Part shown: one piece after another, positions 27,710 through 37,159 of the stretch
Numbering within the stretch: the first letter of the stretch is position 1
Layout: each line of letters begins with the position of its first letter
DNA from: Myxococcales bacterium
GTDB taxonomy: Bacteria; Myxococcota_A; Polyangia; JAAYKL01
Length of the DNA: 51,347 bases
Direction of reading: 5' to 3'
Assembly: GCA_012522445.1 (NCBI GenBank)
Contig: JAAYKL010000021.1
Span: 1-51,347, forward strand
Position numbers and translations under genes: made by a program
Notes under the pieces: model-generated
Database searches by the model: none
What the model was told of the DNA's origin: nothing
Seen by the model: the letters and a program-made list of their open reading frames with translations, nothing else

Positions 27710-27728
27710 GCGAGATGATGCGTCTCGC
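27710..27728. terminator. Short hairpin between convergent genes
   Basis: GCGAGA (27710-27715) pairs with TCTCGC (27723-27728) around a seven-base loop, in the 91-base space between frr (+) and the NtrC-type gene (-). Neither side has a run of T, so it is at best a weak bidirectional terminator. Confidence 0.22.
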
Positions 27729-27788
27729 AGACCGTGTACTCCCCCCAGTTTTGTTTGTCTTGATGTGACGCGTTAGCACGCGGCAGGA

Positions 27789-29195
27789 CTACTCGTCGCG
27801 CAGACCGAACTCTTTCATTTTTGTTTGCAGTGATTTGCGGCTGATTTTGAGCAACTGCGCCGCGCGCGTTACATTGCGTCCGGTTTGCTCCAGGGCGCGG
27901 ATGATGAGCTGTTTTTCGAGGTTGGCGGTCAGGGCGCGGATTTGCACTTTGAGGCCGCTGGCGATGTCGACGTCTTCGAGGTTGGCGGAGCCGTCGGTCT
28001 GGATGGCGGTGGCGGCGTCATCGAGTAGGTCGGGGGGGAGGTGCTGAACGGAGATGATGTCATCGTCGCAAAACAGCACGCAGCGCTCGACGACATTTTC
28101 GAGTTCGCGGATGTTGCCGGGCCAGGGGTGGCGCAGCAGGGTATCCATGGCGTCGTCGTCGAAGCCGGTGATGCTCTTGCCGAGCCGTTCGTTGTAGCGT
28201 TCGAGGAATTGGGCCGCCAGCAAGGGGATGTCTTCGGTGCGCTGCGACAGCGGCGGCAGGTGAATATTGACGACGTTGAGGCGGTAAAACAGGTCTTCGC
28301 GAAACAGGCCTTCGGCGATGCGTTGGCGCAAATCCTGGTTGGTCGCAGTGATGAGGCGGACATTTACCTTGGTGGTGGCCACGCCGCCGACGCGCTCGAA
28401 TTCGCCTTCTTGAATGGCCCGCAGCAGCTTGACCTGCATCTCCAGTGAAATTTCGCCGATCTCGTCGAGGAAGAGCGTGCCGTTGTCCGCCAGCTCGAAG
28501 CGCCCTGGTTTGGGGTTGTCGGCACCGGTGAAGGCGCCTTTTTCGTAGCCGAAGAGCTCGCTCTCAATGAGCGTCGGTGGGATGGCCGCGCAGTTGACGC
28601 GGATGTAGGGGGCGTCTTTGCGCTGGGAGTTTTCGTGCAGCGCCCTGGCGATGAGCTCCTTGCCCGTGCCGCTGTCTCCGGTGAGCAATACCGTGGACGG
28701 CGTGGCGGCCACCCGGCTGATGACGTCGAAGATTTCGAGCATCAGCGCGCTGCGCCCAATAATGCGGAAGCGCCCCGAAGCGTCGGTGGCCAAGCTCGCC
28801 TCTTGGTTTTGCAGTTCGCGGGTGCGCGCCGCCTTGGTGACGATGGATTTGAGGGACTGGCGATCGTAGGGCTTGGTGATGTAGTCGAAGGCGCCGAGCT
28901 TGATCGCTTCGACCGCTGTGTCCACGGTGCCGTGGGCGGTGATCATGATGACGGGCAGGTTTTCGTATTGCTTGTGGACGTGCTTGAGCAAGGTCATGCC
29001 GTCCACGTCGGGCATGCGCAGGTCGGTGATGACAATGTCGATGTAGTTGTCTTCGAGCACCTCCATGGCCTGTCGTCCGTTCTCGGCCAGGTGGACTTCA
29101 TAGCCCCAGCGCTCGAGTTGGGCGCGCAGCATTTTGCGCAGGTTGGGTTCGTCATCGGCGACCAGAATTTGAATGGGCTCGGTGTTCATTGGCAT
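27789..29195 (-). CDS. NtrC-family sigma-54-dependent response regulator
   Basis: The 468-residue protein has a receiver domain at about 1-125 ([10 protein letters not shown], phospho-acceptor Asp in [18 protein letters not shown] and ITKPYD), a sigma-54 AAA+ domain at about 145-380 (Walker [15 protein letters not shown] loop in [10 protein letters not shown], Walker [10 protein letters not shown]), and a Fis-type helix-turn-helix at the end ([19 protein letters not shown]). It should activate sigma-54 promoters after phosphorylation. No histidine kinase is encoded next to it. It lies 76 bases after the NamZ-type gene on the same strand. ATG 29195 and 29189 are both possible. A candidate sigma-54 promoter is seen in this window at 46.9 kb, but no link is shown. 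Confidence 0.95.
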   Translation of the reverse strand: MPMNTEPIQILVADDEPNLRKMLRAQLERWGYEVHLAENGRQAMEVLEDNYIDIVITDLRMPDVDGMTLLKHVHKQYENLPVIMITAHGTVDTAVEAIKLGAFDYITKPYDRQSLKSIVTKAARTRELQNQEASLATDASGRFRIIGRSALMLEIFDVISRVAATPSTVLLTGDSGTGKELIARALHENSQRKDAPYIRVNCAAIPPTLIESELFGYEKGAFTGADNPKPGRFELADNGTLFLDEIGEISLEMQVKLLRAIQEGEFERVGGVATTKVNVRLITATNQDLRQRIAEGLFREDLFYRLNVVNIHLPPLSQRTEDIPLLAAQFLERYNERLGKSITGFDDDAMDTLLRHPWPGNIRELENVVERCVLFCDDDIISVQHLPPDLLDDAATAIQTDGSANLEDVDIASGLKVQIRALTANLEKQLIIRALEQTGRNVTRAAQLLKISRKSLQTKMKEFGLRDE

Positions 29196-29271
29196 AGTGA
29201 TTTGCGGTGCAAGGCCAGCGCCGTGCAGGTTGTTGTCGGTGTGCGTTGTGCGTCCGAATTTTTTTCAGTGT

Positions 29272-30465
29272 TCAAGTGTAAAGGTGAAACTGTTTTTTTT
29301 CGAGTGCGAATGCGCGTTCTTCCCGCTCCCAGTCGGCGGCGATCTCTTCGGGCGCGGCACCGGCATGCAAGGCCTCGCGCATGTGCGGCGATCCGCTGAG
29401 CAGGTCGATGGCGGGGATGTCGGAGACAAATTCGTATGGGGCGTCGCGCCACGCAAAGCCCGCATCGGCGGTGGCAAACAGCGCGTGCAACACGGTGAGG
29501 CCTGCGCGATAGGGGCGAAAGGTGCGTCGGTCGGTGATGTGTACAAAGGCGCCGTGGCATGTGCGCCCCTGGTGTTTTTGAAACATGGGGCGAAACGATG
29601 TCTCGCGGAAGACGACGCCGTCCAGGCGAGCGCCGTTTAGCTGGGCACAGAGGTGGCGGCTGTCGATATGGGGTGCGCCGAACTGCAAGAATGGCTGGGT
29701 GGTGCCGCGGCCTTCGGAGACGTTGGTGGCTTCGAGCAGGCAACCGCCCGGGTACACAAAGGCCGTCTCCAACGTAGGCATGTTGGGCGAGGGGGTCACC
29801 CAGGGCAGGCCGGTGTCGTCGAAGAGCATGTGGCGCTGCCAGCCCTGCATGGGGATGATGCGCAGGTGGTCGCTCAGGCCTTCGTGGTGGGCCACCATTT
29901 GGAGAATCTCGCCCATGGTCAGTCCGTGCCGGATGGCCACAGGACACAGGCCGACAAAGGAGAGAAAGCCATCGCGCTGCACGGGGCCTTCGACGATTTC
30001 GCCGCCCAGGGGGTTGGGGCGATCGAGCAAAATCATTTCGATGCCCGCGTCGCGACAAGCCCGCAAGCAGAGCACGGCGGTCCAGGTGTAGGTGTAGTAG
30101 CGGCTGCCCACATCCGCGAGATCGACGACGAGTACGTCTAGTGGCGCGAGGTGTTCCGCCTGGGGAGCGAGTGTGTCGGCACTGGCGCCGTAGAGGCTGT
30201 GCAGGGGAATCCCCGAAGGACCGGTTTGGGGGGCGTGGACCGCTTCCATATCCTGGGCCTCGCCGCCGAAGCCGTGTTCGGGGCCAAACAGCGCGGAGAT
30301 GGGGATGTTGCGGGCCAATAACGCGGGCAATATGTGCTGTAACGCCGCGGAAACACTGGCGGGATGGGCCACGAGACCTACCTTTCGCCCGCGCAAGAGG
30401 TGCAGGTGGTCGCGCAGTAGATTGTCCAATCCAGAAGTGATTTTTTCATTTGGTTGAAAATGCAT
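29272..30465 (-). CDS. NamZ-type exo-beta-N-acetylmuramidase (DUF1343)
   Basis: The 397-residue product matches the DUF1343/NamZ family throughout: GRKVGLVAHPASV, ALFGPEHGFGGEAQDME, IPLHSLYG, DLADVGSRYYTYTWT, LDRPNPLGG and TLETAFVYPGGCLLEATNVSEGRG. Characterised members release terminal N-acetylmuramic acid from peptidoglycan fragments (GH171). I see no signal peptide: the start MHFQPNEKITSG is hydrophilic, so the enzyme may act in the cytoplasm on recycled muropeptides. Gene order places it upstream of the NtrC-type regulator, and the two are probably co-transcribed. It is divergent from the vWA lipoprotein genes, with a 116-base shared regulatory region. Confidence 0.9.
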   Translation of the reverse strand: MHFQPNEKITSGLDNLLRDHLHLLRGRKVGLVAHPASVSAALQHILPALLARNIPISALFGPEHGFGGEAQDMEAVHAPQTGPSGIPLHSLYGASADTLAPQAEHLAPLDVLVVDLADVGSRYYTYTWTAVLCLRACRDAGIEMILLDRPNPLGGEIVEGPVQRDGFLSFVGLCPVAIRHGLTMGEILQMVAHHEGLSDHLRIIPMQGWQRHMLFDDTGLPWVTPSPNMPTLETAFVYPGGCLLEATNVSEGRGTTQPFLQFGAPHIDSRHLCAQLNGARLDGVVFRETSFRPMFQKHQGRTCHGAFVHITDRRTFRPYRAGLTVLHALFATADAGFAWRDAPYEFVSDIPAIDLLSGSPHMREALHAGAAPEEIAADWEREERAFALEKKQFHLYT

Positions 30466-30581
30466 TGCAGGTATCCTTGTTTCGATGCTGATATTCGTAA
30501 CACAGCGAACGACAGTTATCTAATTTTCACATAGAGGCGACTTTTCGCATATTGGTGCCAAAAGTTTAAGGAGGATGCGCA

Positions 30582-32162
30582 ATGAACAAGTACTTATTGA
30601 TAGCGTTGCTGGTGTTGGGGGGCGCGATGGCGTGTGAGAGCAGCTCGGATGGTCCGACTGGCACCAAAGCAGAGCCCGGCAGCTCCGATGACGACAAGAA
30701 CCATGCAACCGATACCGAACCCCAGGGCACCGACATCGACACCGGTCAGTTCGTGGACGAAGACAGCGACGGTTTGCCCGACGAGTGGGAAATCAAATAC
30801 TTCGGCAATCTCGACCAGGGACCGGACGATGACTTCGATGGCGACGGCATAAGCAATATGATCGAATACTTGGCCCGCACCGATCCCACCGATCCCAACG
30901 ATCCGCCCGAAGAAACGGACCAGGGGGTGGGGCTCGATTGCGCCGACACACCGTGGAACGTGGAGATTCAGCCCATCAACTTGTTGGTGTTGCTCGACCG
31001 TTCGCTCTCCATGCAGGAGCAGTTTAGCGACAAGTCCTTTGCCGATGTTGTGCAGGAAGCCATCGACGACATCGTGAAGCAAAACACGACGTCGGGCATT
31101 ATCAACTTTGCGTTGAACGTGTTTCCCGATGCGGACAAATGCACGGCGGAGTTTGCGACGCAAAACGATGAGGCGCAACAAAAGGCCGATCCCAACTTTG
31201 AGATTCGCTGCGCGGCGGCCAGTGATTACACGGCGATGGCGGGCGAGGTGCCCTTTGCGCCGACGGTGCCGTTTTCCAATGAAGTGACCATGGACACCTA
31301 TCAGGCGATCTCCCAGGCGCTCGACGATGTGGGCCTGTGCGGCGGCACGCCGATTTGCCTCACCCTGAAGTGGGCGGGGGCCTATTTAACCGAGCTGAAA
31401 GAAGCGGGATTGCTCACGGGAAAAACCTACGTGCTCTTGGCCACCGACGGTGCGCCCAGTTGCTCTTTTGCGCTCAATCCCGACACCTGCGTTTCCACCG
31501 TGGGCGACGGTCAGGCCCTGCACTCGGTGCAGTGTCTCGACGACATGTGCTCGGCCAACGCGGCCTTTTACCTGGCCGCCAAAGGCTTCCCGATGTTCCT
31601 CGTTGGCGTGGGCGATGAGGTAGAGGAATTTAAGCAGACGATGGACATGCTGGCGTTTTACGGCGCCGGTCCCACGCTCGATGAGGTGCCCGCAGGCGAT
31701 CCCTACGACATCCCCAACAAGGGCGAGCACTTCTTCCAGGCTTCGAGCCCCGAAGCGCTGAGCACCGCCCTCGAAGACGTGACCAACAGCGCCTTGTCGT
31801 GCGTGTTCGACGTGGACTGGGCGGGGGTTCCCGACATCGATCCCGTGCTGGAGGCCCCGGTGTTCAAGGGCTGCGACAAGGTCAACATTTACGGCGTTCC
31901 CGCCGATGAAGATGCCGAAAACATCCCCATCGGCTTTGCGGTAGACTGCGACACCATTGGCGACGAGTTCGGCTGGAACTGGGCAGACCTGCCCCAGGGC
32001 ACCACCTGGAGGCATGTGCGGACCATTGGCGACAACGTCGACCGCTGTACGCAAGTGCGCCTGTGCCCCAAGGCCTGCGAGCAGTTGAAGGTACAAGGCG
32101 GCGTCAAGGCTTGGGACACAGTGACCGCGAAGTTTGGGTGCAACCCCATCATCATTAACTGA
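30582..32162 (+). CDS. von Willebrand A lipoprotein with Ca-binding-type repeats (paralogue 1)
   Basis: The 526-residue product has a lipoprotein-type signal with C18 (GGAMAC) and a Thr/Asp-rich linker. An acidic stretch near residues 60-110 (VDEDSDGLPDEWE, then DDFDGDGISNMIEYLA) resembles Ca-binding thrombospondin type-3 or dockerin-like loops. A vWA domain then has a complete MIDAS: D139 in DRSLSM, the GTPIC Thr, and D289 in ATDGAP. It has many cysteines, and the C-terminal part ends in LCPKAC and FGCNPIIIN. AAGGAGGA precedes the ATG. The next gene is a tandem paralogue, so the pair arose by duplication. A surface adhesion or sensing role is inferred only from the domains. Confidence 0.85.
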   Translation: MNKYLLIALLVLGGAMACESSSDGPTGTKAEPGSSDDDKNHATDTEPQGTDIDTGQFVDEDSDGLPDEWEIKYFGNLDQGPDDDFDGDGISNMIEYLARTDPTDPNDPPEETDQGVGLDCADTPWNVEIQPINLLVLLDRSLSMQEQFSDKSFADVVQEAIDDIVKQNTTSGIINFALNVFPDADKCTAEFATQNDEAQQKADPNFEIRCAAASDYTAMAGEVPFAPTVPFSNEVTMDTYQAISQALDDVGLCGGTPICLTLKWAGAYLTELKEAGLLTGKTYVLLATDGAPSCSFALNPDTCVSTVGDGQALHSVQCLDDMCSANAAFYLAAKGFPMFLVGVGDEVEEFKQTMDMLAFYGAGPTLDEVPAGDPYDIPNKGEHFFQASSPEALSTALEDVTNSALSCVFDVDWAGVPDIDPVLEAPVFKGCDKVNIYGVPADEDAENIPIGFAVDCDTIGDEFGWNWADLPQGTTWRHVRTIGDNVDRCTQVRLCPKACEQLKVQGGVKAWDTVTAKFGCNPIIIN

Positions 32163-32230
32163 ATGCAGCAATGCGCTGGGAGATGATTGCGTTTTGCGGC
32201 GGTCTCCTGGCCATCATTAAGGAGTACGGT

Positions 32231-33637
32231 ATGTGGAAACATTGGTTGTTGGTTCTTTGTGGCGTTGGTTTGCTCGTGAGCATGTCGTCATGTGCCAACG
32301 ATAAAAAGGGAAAAGGCGCCGCAAACGACAATGCGGATCTCAACGGTACGGACGACGGCGACACCGCAACCACGTCAGATGGCGCTGCGAATGGTGACAG
32401 CGATGGCGGGGACAAGAAGGGCGACAAAAAAGACTCGTCCAACGATGGCGAATTCCCCGACGCGAGCGACGACAAATGCGCGGACATCGCCTGGGATGTG
32501 GAGACCAAGCCCATCAATCTCATGGTGCTGCTCGATCGCTCATTGTCGATGCAGAACTACAAAATCGGCGATGCGACGTACGCCGAAGTGGTGCGGGACG
32601 CCATTGAGAAAATCGTGAGCGATCACGCCGAAGCGGGGCTCATCGATTTTGGTCTGGCGGTCTTTCCCTCGCCAGAATGCCCGGCCATTGTGGACGGTAA
32701 GCCCGACGGGTTGACGCTGGCGGAGCAGTGCTCTCCCGCCGATGAAAACTACGGGCAGCCCATGGTGCCCTTTGGCACCCCGGATGTGTACGACGCGTTT
32801 GTAGATGTGCTCGGCACGGTTGGGCAATGCGGCGGCACGCCCATTTGCGATTCCCTCGAGTGGCTCAACGCTTATTTGGCCGAGCTGGACACCTCCAACG
32901 ACACCTATGTCTTGCTGGCCACCGACGGCGCGCCCAACTGCGCCTTTGGCGATGGGGTGCCCCATGGCTGCCGCAACACCACCACCGATCCGCTGGCCGA
33001 CAAGACGCAATGCCTCGACGATCTGTGTTCGTATAACGCAGCGGCGAAGCTCGCCAGCGCGGGGTTTAAAACGTTTGTTATCGGCGTTGGCGAAGAGGTC
33101 AAAGATTATGTCGATGTGATGGACGCCATTGCGTACTACGGCGCGGGTGGCTTGGAGAGCCTCGCGAACATCCCCACGCCCACGGCCACGAACAACTGGT
33201 ACTATCCGGCGGACAACGCCGACGAGCTGGGCGACGCCCTGGTGAAGATCACCAACTCGGCCATTAGCTGCGAATACACTGTGGAGTGGAACACGGTGCC
33301 CGACGTCGTGCCGGAGACCGGACAAGACGTGGTGAAGAGCTGCAGCGACATCAACGTGAAGGGCATCCCCGTGGACGCCGATGCGGGCCTCGTGCCGCTC
33401 TCCTACATGGCGGATTGCAGCGCCGAAGAGGACGGGCAATTTGGCTGGTATTGGGCCCAGATGGAAGGGCAGACCTTTGAAGAGGTCAAGAAGAACAAGA
33501 GAGACCTCGACACCTGCACCACGCTGCGCCTTTGTCCTAAGGCTTGCGACATGGTGAAAGTGGTGGATGGCGCGCGCCAATGGCAGTCGGTGACCGCACA
33601 GTTCGGTTGCGCCACCATCGTGATCATCATCAACTAA
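32231..33637 (+). CDS. von Willebrand A lipoprotein (paralogue 2)
   Basis: From ATG 32231 (AAGGAG at 32219-32224) this is a 468-residue protein with signal MWKHWLLVLCGVGLLVSMSSC and lipid-anchor C21. A short low-complexity linker leads to a vWA domain with D102 in DRSLSM, GTPIC and ATDGAP, so the MIDAS is complete. The cysteine pattern and the C-terminal LCPKAC...FGC...IIIN match paralogue 1 across about 350 residues. It lacks the DxDxDG-type acidic repeats of paralogue 1. A longer frame from 32171 adds 20 residues and has no ribosome site. It lies 68 bases after its paralogue and is probably co-transcribed with it. Confidence 0.86.
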   Translation: MWKHWLLVLCGVGLLVSMSSCANDKKGKGAANDNADLNGTDDGDTATTSDGAANGDSDGGDKKGDKKDSSNDGEFPDASDDKCADIAWDVETKPINLMVLLDRSLSMQNYKIGDATYAEVVRDAIEKIVSDHAEAGLIDFGLAVFPSPECPAIVDGKPDGLTLAEQCSPADENYGQPMVPFGTPDVYDAFVDVLGTVGQCGGTPICDSLEWLNAYLAELDTSNDTYVLLATDGAPNCAFGDGVPHGCRNTTTDPLADKTQCLDDLCSYNAAAKLASAGFKTFVIGVGEEVKDYVDVMDAIAYYGAGGLESLANIPTPTATNNWYYPADNADELGDALVKITNSAISCEYTVEWNTVPDVVPETGQDVVKSCSDINVKGIPVDADAGLVPLSYMADCSAEEDGQFGWYWAQMEGQTFEEVKKNKRDLDTCTTLRLCPKACDMVKVVDGARQWQSVTAQFGCATIVIIIN

Positions 33638-33790
33638 CCCGCCTTATTTTCTACACTTTTTCGCTTTGTTTTTTTGGTTCGCCGGGGCTTGGCGGTGGCA
33701 ATGCCGGGTTGATTTTGCCCATGAATTCGACTACCGTCTAGCCTCCTTGAAACCCAGTGTTCTCGCACGTAACCTTCGGAGTACCGGCAA

Positions 33791-35872
33791 ATGAAAAAGT
33801 ATGAAACGAAAAACATTCGCAATGTGTGTCTGGTGGGCCATGGCGGCAGCGGAAAAACCTCCCTTGCCGAAGCCATCCTCTTCAATACAGGTGCCACCAA
33901 TCGCCTGGGGTCGGTGTTGGATCAAACCTCCAACTTCGACTTCGAGCCCGAAGAAATCAAACGTGCCAGCTCCATCTCCACGGCCTTTGGCGTTGGAGAG
34001 TGGAACAAGAAGAAAATCCAACTGCTGGACACGCCGGGCGACGGCAACTTCTTCGTGGACGCGCGCAACGCCCTGTCGGTGAGCGACATCGCCGTGGTGA
34101 CCATTTCGGCGGTGGACGGCATCCAGGTGATGACCGAAAAAATGTATGCCCTCACCGATGAATTCAACATTCCGCAGATCATCGCCATCAACAAAATGGA
34201 TCGCGAGCGCGCCAACTTTCACAGCGTGGTGGAGAGCGCGCGCAATCACCTCTCGAAGCGCATCGCCCCCTTCATCATTCCCATTGGCGCCGAAGACAAC
34301 TTCAAGGGCGTGGTCAACGTAATCCGCCAAAAGGCCTATATGTTTCCCGCCGATGGTTCCAACAACATGACGCCGGGCGAAATCCCCGCAGACATGCTGG
34401 ACGAAGTGGCCGCCGCCCGCGAAACCGTCATCGAGGTCATCGCGGAATCCGACGATGACTTGATGGAGAAATACCTCGAGACCATGGAGCTCACCGAGGA
34501 GGAGATCAACACGACGCTGCCCAAGGCCATGCGCCAGGGCATGCTCGTGCCGGCCATCGCCTTGTCGGCCACCCGCAACGTCGGCATCCAACCCATGCTC
34601 GATATGATCTGCGATCGCTTCCCGTCGCCCGAAGAGCGCGTGGTTCCCGAGGCAGAGTGGCAGGGCGAGCCGGTGGCTGTGGAGGCGTCTGCCAGCGCCC
34701 CGTTTGCGGCCACGGTGTTCAAAACCGTGCAGGACAAATTCACGGGGAGCCTTTCGATTTGCCGCGTTTGGTCGGGTACCATCGATGCCGACTCCACTTT
34801 TTACAACGCGACGCGCGACGAGCGAGAGCGCTTCGGGCAAATCCTCGTGCCCATGGGCAAAAAGCAAGAGTCGACCCCCCAGGCGGGACCGGGTGACATC
34901 ATCGCTTTCGCCAAGCTGAAAAATACGAAGGTGGGCGACACCATCTGCGACGAAAAGAAAAAGCTGACATTCCCGCCGCTGCCCGAAGTCAACTCCCTCA
35001 TCACCTACGCCATCAGCGCCAAGGACAAAAACGAAGAAGACAAACTCGGCCAAGCGCTGAACCGCATCCACGAAGAGGACCCAACGCTGAAGATCATCCG
35101 CAACGCTGAGGTGCACCAAACGCAAATCGCGGGCATGGGGCAGGTGCACATCGACGTCACCATCGAAAAAATTAAGCGCAAGTTCGACGTGGAGGTGGAG
35201 CTGTCGCCGCCGCGCATTCCTTACCGCGAAACCATTCGCAAGCGCGTCGAGAACATCGAAGGCAAACACAAGAAACAATCCGGTGGCCGCGGTCAATTCG
35301 GCGTGTGCTTCATCAACGTCGAGCCCTTTGCCGACGGCGACTTCGACTTCGTCAACAGTGTGGTGGGCGGTTCCATTCCGCGCCAATGGATCCCCTCGGT
35401 GGAGAAGGGCATCGTCGATCGCATGAAGAAGGGCGTCATCGCTGGCTATCCCCTGGTGGGCGTGCGCGTTGAGGTGTTCGACGGCAAGTACCACGATGTC
35501 GACTCTTCGGATGCCGCGTTTCAATTGGCGGGCTCCAAGGGCTTTCGCGCCGCGGTGGCCAAGGCTGACCCGGTCTTGCTCGAACCCATCTGGAACATCG
35601 AAGTGCAGTGCCCCAGCGACAGCATGGGCGACGTAATGGGCGACATCAGCTCTCGGCGCGGCCGGGTGCTGGGCATGGAAGCCAAGGGTGCGAGCCAACT
35701 GGTGAAGGCCCAGGCCCCCATGTCCGAGTTGCTGCTGTACGCACCGGACCTCAACTCCATGACCGGTGGTCGCGGCGATTTTACGGTGAGCTTCTCCCAC
35801 TACGAAGAGCTCCCGCGCGAGCTGCAAGAAAAGGTGATGGCTGGCTTCACCGCCGACGACGACGACGAATAA
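33791..35872 (+). CDS. EF-G paralogue (elongation factor G-like GTPase)
   Basis: The 693-residue protein has the five-domain EF-G layout. The P-loop is GHGGSGKT (16-23), switch II reads DTPGDGNF (80-87) and the G4 box NKMD is at 134-137. Canonical EF-G has AHIDAGKT and DTPGHVDF. The glycine-rich P-loop and replacement of the catalytic histidine place it in the EF-G2/FusA2 group rather than with translocase EF-G1. The canonical fusA is expected upstream of tuf, outside the window. Its role here is unknown; EF-G2-type factors are proposed to act in ribosome recycling or under stress. AACCTTCGGAG lies upstream. Confidence 0.9.
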   Translation: MKKYETKNIRNVCLVGHGGSGKTSLAEAILFNTGATNRLGSVLDQTSNFDFEPEEIKRASSISTAFGVGEWNKKKIQLLDTPGDGNFFVDARNALSVSDIAVVTISAVDGIQVMTEKMYALTDEFNIPQIIAINKMDRERANFHSVVESARNHLSKRIAPFIIPIGAEDNFKGVVNVIRQKAYMFPADGSNNMTPGEIPADMLDEVAAARETVIEVIAESDDDLMEKYLETMELTEEEINTTLPKAMRQGMLVPAIALSATRNVGIQPMLDMICDRFPSPEERVVPEAEWQGEPVAVEASASAPFAATVFKTVQDKFTGSLSICRVWSGTIDADSTFYNATRDERERFGQILVPMGKKQESTPQAGPGDIIAFAKLKNTKVGDTICDEKKKLTFPPLPEVNSLITYAISAKDKNEEDKLGQALNRIHEEDPTLKIIRNAEVHQTQIAGMGQVHIDVTIEKIKRKFDVEVELSPPRIPYRETIRKRVENIEGKHKKQSGGRGQFGVCFINVEPFADGDFDFVNSVVGGSIPRQWIPSVEKGIVDRMKKGVIAGYPLVGVRVEVFDGKYHDVDSSDAAFQLAGSKGFRAAVAKADPVLLEPIWNIEVQCPSDSMGDVMGDISSRRGRVLGMEAKGASQLVKAQAPMSELLLYAPDLNSMTGGRGDFTVSFSHYEELPRELQEKVMAGFTADDDDE

Positions 35873-35903
35873 CGTCCCCCACCGCTTACCCCGTATCCCT
35901 CCC

Positions 35904-37046
35904 ATGGTCGAACGAGGCCCCATTCGCCCCCCGTCAGAATTCACGAGTTTGTTGCTGCGGGTGACCCGGCACTGCCCCTGGAACAAGTGCGCGTTTTGCT
36001 CGCTGTACGAGGGGCAGCGGTTTCAGCGGCGCGATGCGGCGGAGGTCGTGGCGGAGATTGGGCAGGTGGCCCACATCGCTTCGCTGCTTCGTGAACGTGC
36101 ATCTGCGGCGGTGGCGGCGGGGCGTGCGTTTCCGTTGGCGCTGCTGGACTTGGTGTCGACGCGCACGCTGTCCTACGATGAGCGCCGGGTGGCGCTGTGG
36201 CTCTCGCGGGGCGGCACCCACGTTTTTTTGCAGGACGCGGACTCCCTGGTGGGGCCCGCACATCATCTGCTGCCGATTTTGGAAGCCATTCGCACCCAGT
36301 TGCCGACGGTGCAGCGCATCACGACCTATGCGCGCTCGCGCTCGTTGTTCGCCAAGTCGCTGGCGGATTTGACAGCGCTGCGGTCTGCGGGATTGAGCCG
36401 CGTGCACGTGGGCATTGAGAGCGGCAGCGCGGCGGTGTTGTCGCAGATGGCGAAGGGGTGCCTGCCCGCGCACCACATCGAAGGGGGGCGCAAGGCCATC
36501 GCGGCGGGCCTTGAGATGACCGCCTACATTATGCCGGGGTTGGGGGGTGTGGCGCTGCGCCAAGAACACGTGGCGGAGACGGCGCACGTGCTGCAGCAGA
36601 TGTGTCCCCACCACATCCGCGTGCGCACGCTGTGGATAGACGAGGGGACGCGCTTGGCGCGCATGCGCGACGCGGGCGAGTTTCAACTGCCCGAAGAAGA
36701 GGACATGCTGGCGGAGATCCGCGACTGGTTGGTGCGGCTGCGCGGCATGGACAGCGAGTGGATATCCGATCACGACCGCAACCTGTTGCCCCGGTTGCGC
36801 GGGCATTTGACGCGCGACTTCGACGCGTTGTTTCAAGCGGTGTCTGCGGTGTTGGACCTGCCCCTGTCCGAGCAGCACGCCTTCATCGTGGCGCGTCGGC
36901 TGGGCATGGTGGCGACCCTCGAAACCTTTTTAGAAGACGAAGAGCGGCGGGCGCTTTGTCGCCAAAAGGCAGCCGAATTGGTGGCCTTGGGCGAGGGCTC
37001 CTTGGTGCGGGGCATGGCGCTGGGGTTGCGCGCGCGTTCGATTTGA
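35904..37046 (+). CDS. Radical SAM protein of unknown substrate
   Basis: The 380-residue protein has the [4Fe-4S]-binding motif C24-X4-C29-X2-C32 (RHCPWNKCAFC), a spacing seen in the CPxNKCxFC group, rather than the common C-X3-C-X2-C. The GGE-like strand and GIESGSAAVLSQMAKG, typical of radical SAM TIM barrels, are present. No second cysteine cluster or B12 domain is visible, and the C-terminal 120 residues are helical. It starts 31 bases after the EF-G paralogue and could be co-expressed with it. Function cannot be assigned from sequence. Confidence 0.85.
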   Translation: MVERGPIRPPSEFTSLLLRVTRHCPWNKCAFCSLYEGQRFQRRDAAEVVAEIGQVAHIASLLRERASAAVAAGRAFPLALLDLVSTRTLSYDERRVALWLSRGGTHVFLQDADSLVGPAHHLLPILEAIRTQLPTVQRITTYARSRSLFAKSLADLTALRSAGLSRVHVGIESGSAAVLSQMAKGCLPAHHIEGGRKAIAAGLEMTAYIMPGLGGVALRQEHVAETAHVLQQMCPHHIRVRTLWIDEGTRLARMRDAGEFQLPEEEDMLAEIRDWLVRLRGMDSEWISDHDRNLLPRLRGHLTRDFDALFQAVSAVLDLPLSEQHAFIVARRLGMVATLETFLEDEERRALCRQKAAELVALGEGSLVRGMALGLRARSI

Positions 37047-37159
37047 TGTCTGATGGCTCCGCCCTTGCGGGACGGGTGCTTTCTCGTGGACTTTGCGCCG
37101 GTCAACCCGTACAAAAACAGCGCCTTCGGGCGGTGTAATCGACAACAAAAGGAAGTGCG

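Noticed and set aside
30540..30565. A sigma-54-like TTTTGGCACC...GC element on the - strand upstream of the NamZ-type gene
   Set aside because: The GG and GC dinucleotides are nine bases apart instead of ten. Sigma-54 tolerates little change in spacing, so I do not list it, though its place before NamZ and the NtrC-type gene is tempting.
33731..35986. A 751-residue frame on the - strand opposite the EF-G paralogue
   Set aside because: It is a shadow of the EF-G-like gene: composition is His/Val/Arg-rich and no domain is visible, while the + strand protein is complete.
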